9,066 nucleotides of DNA from QPIN01 sp964472945 (GTDB taxonomy: Bacteria > Pseudomonadota > Gammaproteobacteria > Methylococcales > Methylomonadaceae): assembly GCA_964472945.1 (NCBI GenBank), contig CAYYNM010000141.1:1-9066 (forward strand). Reading direction: 5' to 3'. Below the pieces are notes generated by a model, which worked only from the letters and a program-made list of their open reading frames with translations, was not told where the DNA came from and made no database searches. This document shows, piece after piece, positions 1-4,644 of the stretch. The position numbers and the translations under genes were made by a program. Positions within the stretch are counted from its first letter, which is position 1, and each line of letters starts with the position of its first letter.

Positions 1-296
1 TAATTTTTTGCCGCATTATAAAGTACTCGCTTTTCAAAGCCTTGATGGTTTAATACTTGCATTTCTATAATAACGAGACTACCGTCTTCCAACTTTGCTT
101 TTACATCAACAAAACTATCTTTCATCCCCTTCAGCATGGGAATATTATATGGGTCAACTATTTCTAAACTTTTAATTTTTAAACCCTGATTAAATCGAAT
201 AACCGCATTTAAAAAGCTTTTTAAAATATCATGACTTTGACGGCTACCAAATACTTTCTTAAAGGCATAATCGGTTTTAACATCTAAAAATCTCAT
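1..296 (-). CDS. Rpn family / PD-(D/E)XK nuclease-transposase protein, 5' part only
   Basis: Partial gene: 98 codons from an ATG at 296, running off the left edge with no stop. The protein opens with MRFLDVKTDYAFKKVFG, the typical start of the PD-(D/E)XK nuclease 'transposase' family (PF12784), related to the Rpn recombination-promoting nucleases. The nuclease core is visible: Asp64 in VDVKAK, then Glu78-Met-Gln80 in IIEMQ (E-x-Q in place of the classic E-x-K), followed by KRVLYNAAK, which matches the conserved R..Y segment. Family members are thought to nick or cut DNA and promote RecA-independent recombination; many sit in mobile or accessory DNA. It lies about 210 bp beyond the sugar transferase on the same strand and is probably not part of the exosortase module. 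Family assignment is firm; exact function is not, because the C-terminal part is missing. Confidence 0.85.
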   Translation of the reverse strand, partial: MRFLDVKTDYAFKKVFGSRQSHDILKSFLNAVIRFNQGLKIKSLEIVDPYNIPMLKGMKDSFVDVKAKLEDGSLVIIEMQVLNHQGFEKRVLYNAAKN

Positions 297-506
297 ACTT
301 TATTCTCTTGGTTTCTGACTTACTATTACACAATGGGAATTACTTAAAATAATCCTAATAATATTTGACATTGTACTACGCAATAGAGGAAACTGGAGTA
401 GAAAAAAAGGGCAGGAAATCTAATTCAGTATTATGGATCGCTGGTGCATTCAAGTAGGGTTTCCCTTTGCGACGTGCGTAACAACCTGGCTGTTTCTTAT
501 AGAAGC
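297..506. other. Intergenic gap without an identified gene
   Basis: No supported gene. On the minus strand there is a short GGG-AAA-CCC hairpin and, further on, a run of seven T (around 402-409), but no GC-rich stem directly precedes the T run, so I do not call a terminator. No clear promoter for the downstream nuclease gene was recognised. Confidence 0.5.
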
Positions 507-2018
507 TTAATACGCATCTGGGTCATGGAAAACCTTAAAGAAAGTCATAAAAATAATTTTAAGATCTAAAATAAGGCTCCAGTTTTGAATATAGCTTAAG
601 TCATAAGTGACCCGTCGCTCCATTTTCTCCAAGGTATCTGTTTCACCTCGGCAACCGCTTACTTGAGCCAAGCCTGTAATACCGGGCTTAATTTTATGCC
701 TTAGCATATATTGAGATATTTCTTCTCGATACTGCTCATTATGTGCTACTGCATGAGGACGGGGGCCTACTATAGACATACAGCCTTGCAATACATTAAT
801 AAATTGAGGCAATTCATCTAATGAATATCTTCTTAAAAAAGCACCATAGGGTTTGATTCTGGGATCATCACGGGTCGCTTGTGTTACTTTGGCACCATTT
901 TCACAGACTGACATGGTTCTAAACTTCCAGACATTAATCTCACCCCCATCAACCCCATAGCGTTTTTGCCTAAAGATAACGGGGCCTGGTGAACTTAGTT
1001 TTACACCCAGCGCAATAAATAGCATGGGAAATGCAATTAAACATAAAATAATTGCTGATAATACAATATCTTCAAAACGCTTGAGCATACCATCTAATGG
1101 CTCTTGATCAAACGGTGAGCCATATATACTAAAACAAGGAATCCCTTGCATCATTACACAACGAGAACTAACTAGATTAAAAGCAAATAAATCAGGCACA
1201 TAAAATACATTCGCTGTCGTATTTCCCAGCTTTTCTAAAATCTCTCGTACTCGATTTTCTGCGGCCATTGGCAAAGTAACGTAAATGGTATCCAGCTTAC
1301 CCGAACAGGCATCTTCATAAAGTCGTTCCAGGTTACCTTGCAGCTGTTTTTCATCACAGTTTAATCGTCGCCCTTTCTCCAGTTTGCGGTCATCATAATA
1401 TCCCACAAATTTATAACCCAAGGCTGGCATTGATGAAAAAGTATTAACTAGACGGTGGCCTAAGGAATTTGCTCCTACAATACCTACGGATAAGATATGG
1501 CACTTGGCAGGACGTGCAACTCGAACCAAATAGTAATAAGCAGAATGAAAGAAAATCAACAGCACCATCGCCGAAATTGACCAGACACCTATAATTAATC
1601 GAGAGGTATCAATAGCAGTATGAGTAAAAAAGAATAACAACATCATGGTGACTAAGGTTAGCATCCACGAGCCAACAATACGAAACAACTGACTGGATAA
1701 GCGAGAACCACGCCAGCTATTATAAACCTCATTATATTCAGCAAAAAATTGAAATAACAATAAACCAACAAATCCATAGCTCATATAAAGGTTATTCCAA
1801 TCATACTGGGTTGACAGGTATTTATTTAACATAAAAACCGATAACCAGAGTGATAGCAATACGATACAACTATCAATCACTCTAACCAATGCCTGTTGTT
1901 TGCTTTTATGTGGGCGCACAAAGGAAGAAAAATTTGAAGCCTCTACTGTAGCTTGTTTAAAAGCAGAGGGAGGAGACAATGATTCCGACGTAGATGCGTT
2001 GTTTTCTATTGAGTTCAA
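507..2018 (-). CDS. Undecaprenyl-phosphate glucose (sugar) phosphotransferase, WcaJ/EpsB-like
   Basis: Transfers a sugar-1-phosphate, probably glucose or galactose, from a UDP-sugar to undecaprenyl phosphate at the inner membrane, the first step of an exopolysaccharide repeat unit. The N-terminal half has several membrane helices (about 45-66, 78-95, 113-133, 140-165), then a Rossmann/CoA-binding-like segment with VGIVGANSLG (178-187). The C-terminal bacterial sugar transferase domain (PF02397, about 312-503) holds a membrane helix, SSPGPVIFRQKRYG, WKFRTM, the Asp401-Glu402 pair in SLDELPQ, SIVGPRP and KPGITGLAQVSG. The frame opens at a TTG (2018) with no Shine-Dalgarno. A GTG at 1919 (Val34) would give 470 residues, nearer the usual WcaJ length, but also lacks a ribosome site, so the start is unsettled. 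Its position in an exosortase locus suggests it supplies the polysaccharide that accompanies sorted proteins. Substrate sugar is inferred. Confidence 0.9.
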   Translation of the reverse strand: MNSIENNASTSESLSPPSAFKQATVEASNFSSFVRPHKSKQQALVRVIDSCIVLLSLWLSVFMLNKYLSTQYDWNNLYMSYGFVGLLLFQFFAEYNEVYNSWRGSRLSSQLFRIVGSWMLTLVTMMLLFFFTHTAIDTSRLIIGVWSISAMVLLIFFHSAYYYLVRVARPAKCHILSVGIVGANSLGHRLVNTFSSMPALGYKFVGYYDDRKLEKGRRLNCDEKQLQGNLERLYEDACSGKLDTIYVTLPMAAENRVREILEKLGNTTANVFYVPDLFAFNLVSSRCVMMQGIPCFSIYGSPFDQEPLDGMLKRFEDIVLSAIILCLIAFPMLFIALGVKLSSPGPVIFRQKRYGVDGGEINVWKFRTMSVCENGAKVTQATRDDPRIKPYGAFLRRYSLDELPQFINVLQGCMSIVGPRPHAVAHNEQYREEISQYMLRHKIKPGITGLAQVSGCRGETDTLEKMERRVTYDLSYIQNWSLILDLKIIFMTFFKVFHDPDAY

Positions 2019-2093
2019 AATTTTATATGGTGATTAGCTAGAGGAGGCATTCCAATTGCCTTGGATTAAAATCCATCTTTCATTATTAAAACA
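2019..2093 (-). promoter_or_regulatory. Short gap with a weak candidate -24/-12 (sigma-54) site
   Basis: On the minus strand, AGGCAATTGGAATGCC (2061-2046) has GG and GC dinucleotides 10 bases apart, the spacing of a sigma-54 promoter. It is the weakest of the three candidates in the window and overlaps a small inverted repeat (GGCA...TGCC). An adjacent palindrome, TGGATTAAAATCCA on the plus strand (2062-2075), is not followed by a T run on either strand. The sugar transferase could equally be read through from the gene upstream. Confidence 0.2.
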
Positions 2094-2810
2094 TTAAGCT
2101 CGTTTGCGACTAACACCCATAAGGCCAGCTAAAGCACTACCAAACAACCAGACAGCGGCTGGAACGGGAACAGCAGATACAGGCGTAATTTCAAGAGATA
2201 AAGGAGCTCCTGCCATTGTTCCACCACCAGGTAAACTATGACCTGTCATACAAAACTGCCCCATCATTCCACCTGCTGTACAGTCAGCGTAGACCATATC
2301 ACCAAGAACACCATTCATTGTTGTTTTATCAAAAGCAAATGTAAAATAAGCATTCCCTATTGGTGTATTTCCATCGGCAGGTATCCCAAACATGACTCCA
2401 TTACCATACTGTGCAGCGGCACCGGTCAGATATCCCCCCCCAGAAAAAACATCTGTAGTAGCTTTTAAAAATACACTGGCCGTTACGATATTGCTATTAA
2501 CACTTTGTGCTAATTGATTATTAAGATGCAAAAGAGGAAATGTATTGGAAAAATCTGGATTAATATTATCGGTTGAATACATAGTTGAGTTCATAGTGCC
2601 ATGTAAATTCGTTACTGAAGCACCATCCCATTCGAAACTACCATTGAATGTGGTATTAGTCGGTTGTGTCTGTGGCTCAAAAAAAATGCCTGTTACGTTA
2701 TAAGAAGCAACAGTGGCCTGGGCAATTGAAATATTTGTAATCATTAAAATTAATACTGCCAATACCAGGGTTGCTTTCATACCTTGAATAGGTTGCAATA
2801 TTTGATTCAT
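2094..2810 (-). CDS. Exosortase-sorted secreted protein (VPVPA C-terminal signal), paralog B
   Basis: Predicted exported protein of 238 residues, of unknown molecular function. A Sec-type signal with hydrophobic core at about 13-30 ends in IAQA. The C-terminus is a tripartite sorting signal: VPVP at 214-217, a hydrophobic segment AAVWLFGSALAGLMG, then SRKRA. This is the VPLPA/PEP-CTERM type recognised by exosortases, so XrtD encoded at 7311-8882 is the likely processing enzyme. The start ATG has AAGGAA eight bases upstream; a second ATG at codon 11 is possible. The body shares motifs with the gene at 3057-3788: YNVT, EPQ, GSF-WD, GTMNS-M, ADGNT..NAYF and MVYADC...CM.G, with Cys177 and Cys187. 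An uninterrupted G8 tract encodes Gly124-Gly126, so a one-base slip would remove the sorting signal. It is probably a tandem duplicate of its neighbour. Confidence 0.85.
   Translation of the reverse strand: MNQILQPIQGMKATLVLAVLILMITNISIAQATVASYNVTGIFFEPQTQPTNTTFNGSFEWDGASVTNLHGTMNSTMYSTDNINPDFSNTFPLLHLNNQLAQSVNSNIVTASVFLKATTDVFSGGGYLTGAAAQYGNGVMFGIPADGNTPIGNAYFTFAFDKTTMNGVLGDMVYADCTAGGMMGQFCMTGHSLPGGGTMAGAPLSLEITPVSAVPVPAAVWLFGSALAGLMGVSRKRA
2434..2441 (-). repeat. G8 homopolymer tract inside the paralog B gene
   Basis: Eight consecutive C on the plus strand, read as G8 in the coding strand. It encodes SGGG using GGG-GGG-GGA. Tracts of this length are prone to slipped-strand mispairing, and a length change would frameshift the gene about halfway, upstream of its sorting signal. 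Confidence 0.8.
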
Positions 2811-3056
2811 TAACTAAATTCCTTAAATGTAATATATTTACGCTTGCAATGACCACGCTGGATCATACGCCCCCCCCCCAATACAGGTTTCTATATTGGG
2901 GGGGGATATAACTTATGCAAGCATTCAGAACGCGTGCAATTTAAGATCGTTCTATCATTAACAAACCTTTACAAAGAACTATTCGTTCATCCTGAACTCA
3001 CAAAAGGCAAGCCTGTCTTAACAGTCTCTTTGTTAACGAAACAACCTTCAGCCAGG
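2811..3056 (-). other. Intergenic leader between the two substrate paralogs
   Basis: No gene seen. The 3' end of the upstream paralog is followed by a small hairpin overlapping its stop codon (AACCT/AGGTT arms, 3043-3058) without a proper T run. The poly-C/poly-G hairpin at 2870-2905 lies between there and the next gene. A TGG/GC pair near the start of paralog B has 9 rather than 10 bases between the dinucleotides, so I do not call a sigma-54 site. The Shine-Dalgarno AAGGAA of paralog B is just before its ATG. Confidence 0.5.
2870..2905. repeat. Poly-C / poly-G inverted repeat (C10 ... G8 hairpin)
   Basis: Plus strand: ten C (2870-2879), then AATA, a 10-base loop, TATT, then eight G (2898-2905). 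The arms 2872-2883 and 2894-2905 pair perfectly over 12 bp. No T run follows on either strand, so it is not a typical intrinsic terminator. It lies about 60 bp upstream of paralog B, where it could form a very stable hairpin in the 5' leader; both homopolymers are potential slippage sites. Confidence 0.85.
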
Positions 3057-3788
3057 TTAAGCTGGAAGAACGTTTTTACGACGGTTAGCACCGAATAGGC
3101 TCATTAGTGCCCCACCAAATAACCATGCAGCTGCAGGTACTGGTACAGCAGAAACAGCTGCTTGAATCAATAGGCTATTAGGTGTTCCACCCATCATTGT
3201 GACGCCATTCTTCTCACCACCCATACATACATTGCCCATCATCATTAAGCCAAGTGTTGAACAGTCACCATAAACCATATTAGTAGCAAGAGCACTCAGA
3301 GGTCCAGCTGTAGCATCAAACGTTAACTGAAAATAAGCATTGTGGTTTGCTGTATTTCCATCAGCAGTAATGCCCATCATCATAGAGCCAGGGTTACCAT
3401 AAGCCATTCCATTACCAGTAATATAGTTACCTGTTGTATTTCCAGCCCCATTACTGTATACATAATCAGAATTGACGGCAAAAATACTATAGCTTTGCAT
3501 TCCTGCGGCATTATTCAAGCTAGCACTAGCATCAACTTTAAAATTCTGATCTAAAGTTAAATTTGGAGTAGCTGTTGATACAGCCATTGATGAGTTCATC
3601 GTCCCCATAAAATTAGACATTGTATTAGCAACATTATCCCAGTCAAAAGAACCAGTAAATAAAGTCATGTTAGCCGCTTGAGGCTCATTAAAATCTGCAG
3701 TTACGTTATAAGTTGTAACTGCTGCTTGAGCCATAGAAGCGCCACCAAGCAATAAAAGTGAAGCAGCCAGTTTTGTAGTTAGATTCAT
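3057..3788 (-). CDS. Exosortase-sorted secreted protein (VPVPA C-terminal signal), paralog A
   Basis: Predicted exported protein of 243 residues, function unknown. The longest open frame begins at a TTG at 3845, but the ATG at 3788 has a strong Shine-Dalgarno (AAGGAG, 10 bases upstream) and begins a textbook signal peptide: MNLTTK, a hydrophobic core LAASLLLLGG and a cleavage site near AQA-AV (22/23). The C-terminus carries VPVP (215-218), a hydrophobic segment to about 233, and NRRKN: an exosortase sorting signal of the VPLPA/PEP-CTERM type, probably cut by XrtD from this window. The mature part is rich in methionine (PGSMMMG, GLMMMG, TMMGG) and Asn/Thr/Ser, with one Cys pair (Cys176, Cys188) in MVYGDC...VCMGG. 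The layout matches the downstream gene at 2094-2810, so the two are tandem paralogs. A long, structured leader precedes it. Confidence 0.88.
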   Translation of the reverse strand: MNLTTKLAASLLLLGGASMAQAAVTTYNVTADFNEPQAANMTLFTGSFDWDNVANTMSNFMGTMNSSMAVSTATPNLTLDQNFKVDASASLNNAAGMQSYSIFAVNSDYVYSNGAGNTTGNYITGNGMAYGNPGSMMMGITADGNTANHNAYFQLTFDATAGPLSALATNMVYGDCSTLGLMMMGNVCMGGEKNGVTMMGGTPNSLLIQAAVSAVPVPAAAWLFGGALMSLFGANRRKNVLPA

Positions 3789-3802
3789 TATTCTAAATCT
3801 CC
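3789..3802 (-). promoter_or_regulatory. Strong ribosome binding site that fixes the start of paralog A
   Basis: On the minus strand AAGGAG lies 10 bases before the ATG at 3788. It outweighs the upstream in-frame TTG at 3845, which has no such site and would bury the signal peptide behind 19 extra residues. Confidence 0.8.
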
Positions 3803-3865
3803 TTAAAGTTTTTAAAGTTAAAAAAGTTTTAATTAGGCAATACAACAGTTATAGTTAGCTACAAC

Positions 3866-3960
3866 GGTCCTCCATCACCAAAGGAGGCAGCCTGGCTATC
3901 TGCTTTTAAACAGACCTTGGCTTTCCGGCTCCGCTTTACAACGGGTGTGGCTAAATCGGT
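3866..3960 (-). ncRNA. Structured leader RNA resembling part of a cyclic-di-GMP-I (GEMM) riboswitch
   Basis: Lies in the 5' leader of paralog A. Read on the minus strand, it contains AAAGCC-AAGG, a small hairpin (GTCTG at 3915-3911 with CAGAT at 3902-3898), then TAGCCAGGCTGCC (3898-3886). The order AAAGCC, GG, stem, TAGC, GG, CC resembles the 3' half of class I c-di-GMP aptamers. The usual 5' half (GGGCAAACC and a GNRA-capped stem) is not recognisable: it reads GTAAAGCGGAGCCGG instead. An outer stem CCACACC (3950-3944) with GGTGATGG (3879-3872, one bulge) would compete with a local hairpin CCTCC/GGAGG (3887-3883 with 3873-3869), as expected of a switch. It may be a GEMM variant, a degenerate copy or an unrelated structure. 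Confidence 0.38.
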
Positions 3961-4350
3961 AAAAAAATATTATTCCCATATAGGCTAAATTTCTCCAAAA
4001 ACATCTAACAACCAAAGTGAGCATCATTACCTTCGTATTTTAGTAATACTTTAGGTTTAATAAGTTTTTTTACGACCTCAATAAACATAAAGCATGTTTT
4101 ATGCCATTTCTTATCTCACGACCTATATTTTTATTGAACCCACCTCACCTATGTCTTTAAAGTTGTTACCTATATCTATAGACATACAGCCACTTGATTC
4201 TTTTATAGTTAAAAATATGTGATATGCCCCACCTTTATGCCATATAACCTGATTTTAATAAATTTTGAGAAAATAAAGATATACCTCCCTCCAATACATT
4301 GAAGAGATCTTTAGCAACAGAGAAGGAATATTAAAATTAGGACAAGGTAC
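3961..4350 (-). other. AT-rich upstream region of paralog A, no gene seen
   Basis: About 390 bp with no supported coding sequence; frames on the minus strand are short and lack ribosome sites. It holds the candidate sigma-54 promoter at 4091-4106 and the small inverted repeat CATAAA/TTTATG (4086-4103) that overlaps it. The motif AGGTCGT also occurs twice on the minus strand here (near 4072 and 4119). Confidence 0.5.
4091..4106 (-). promoter_or_regulatory. Candidate sigma-54 (-24/-12) promoter for paralog A
   Basis: On the minus strand TGGCATAAAACATGCT carries GG and GC separated by exactly 10 bases; the -24 half matches TGGCAC at five of six positions and the -12 half reads ATGC against TTGC. 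Transcription would begin near 4080, giving a leader of roughly 290 bases that contains the riboswitch-like structure. PEP-CTERM systems are known in some bacteria to be controlled by the PrsK/PrsR pair with RpoN, which makes the site plausible. It is a pattern match only. Confidence 0.4.
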
Positions 4351-4385
4351 AAAAAAGGCGTAATAAACTATTAGCTTATTACGCC
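4351..4385 (-). terminator. Rho-independent terminator after the TPR lipoprotein gene
   Basis: On the minus strand GGCGTAATAA (4385-4376) pairs perfectly over 10 bp with TTATTACGCC (4366-4357) around a 9-base loop, followed at once by six T. It should stop transcripts coming from the TPR gene and the repeat element, and so separates them from the substrate genes, which then need their own promoter. Confidence 0.85.
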
Positions 4386-4430
4386 CTAAACAAAACAGAT
4401 AAAACTATTAATAATTTGGTTTTCACTTGA

Positions 4431-4644
4431 ACCTGAATCCGTGACTTCAATGCGGATAGCAGAGCCCAGTCTATTGGTTTTACAGAGGATTTAGTCAGAT
4501 TATTGCTCCTGCATAATCGACATTCACCACATCCATGTGGCTCAAAAAATCTTAGCTTCATCCATAGGTTAAGCGGGTATTTTTTTAACCGCTATGGCAT
4601 CAATAGCCTGTGTCCTGTGCCGTAGTGAAATCACGGATTCAGGT
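4431..4644. mobile_element. MITE-like or dispersed structured repeat bounded by inverted repeats
   Basis: The ends are inverted copies: ACCTGAATCCGTGACTTCA at 4431-4449 and TGAAATCACGGATTCAGGT at 4626-4644 match over 18 of 19 bp, with weaker similarity a few bases inward (a shared CGG). Inside are further palindromes: GATTAT/ATAATC arms at 4498-4518, CCACATCCATGTGG at 4527-4540, and CCATAG/CTATGG arms at 4562-4597. No transposase is encoded. A 60-codon open frame on the minus strand (4379-4561) lacks a convincing ribosome site and ends inside the downstream terminator; I regard it as a by-product of the repeat. The right arm contains the stop codon of the TPR gene. It may be a non-autonomous transposable element or an intergenic REP-like family; target-site duplications were not clear. 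Confidence 0.6.

Noticed and set aside
1..296. Rpn-type nuclease as evidence that the whole locus is a transposon
   Set aside because: No matching terminal repeats or target-site duplications flank the locus, and Rpn-type genes are common as isolated accessory genes.
410..500. Minus-strand segment containing CAGCCAGGTTG and CGCAAAGGG as a second riboswitch-like element
   Set aside because: It shares only a short AGCCAGG-TTG-type string with the leader at 3866-3960; order and spacing of the other motifs do not fit, and it lies downstream of a gene rather than in a leader.
2870..2905. Poly-C/poly-G hairpin as an intrinsic terminator of paralog A
   Set aside because: The stem is very stable but no T run follows on the minus strand (or the plus strand), and it lies about 150 bp past the stop codon.
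4379..4561. 60-codon minus-strand open frame beginning MKLRFFEPHGCGECRLC
   Set aside because: It lies almost wholly within the inverted-repeat element, has no convincing Shine-Dalgarno, and its stop is inside the terminator stem. Its CxxCxxC look comes from palindromic repeat DNA; I treat it as spurious.
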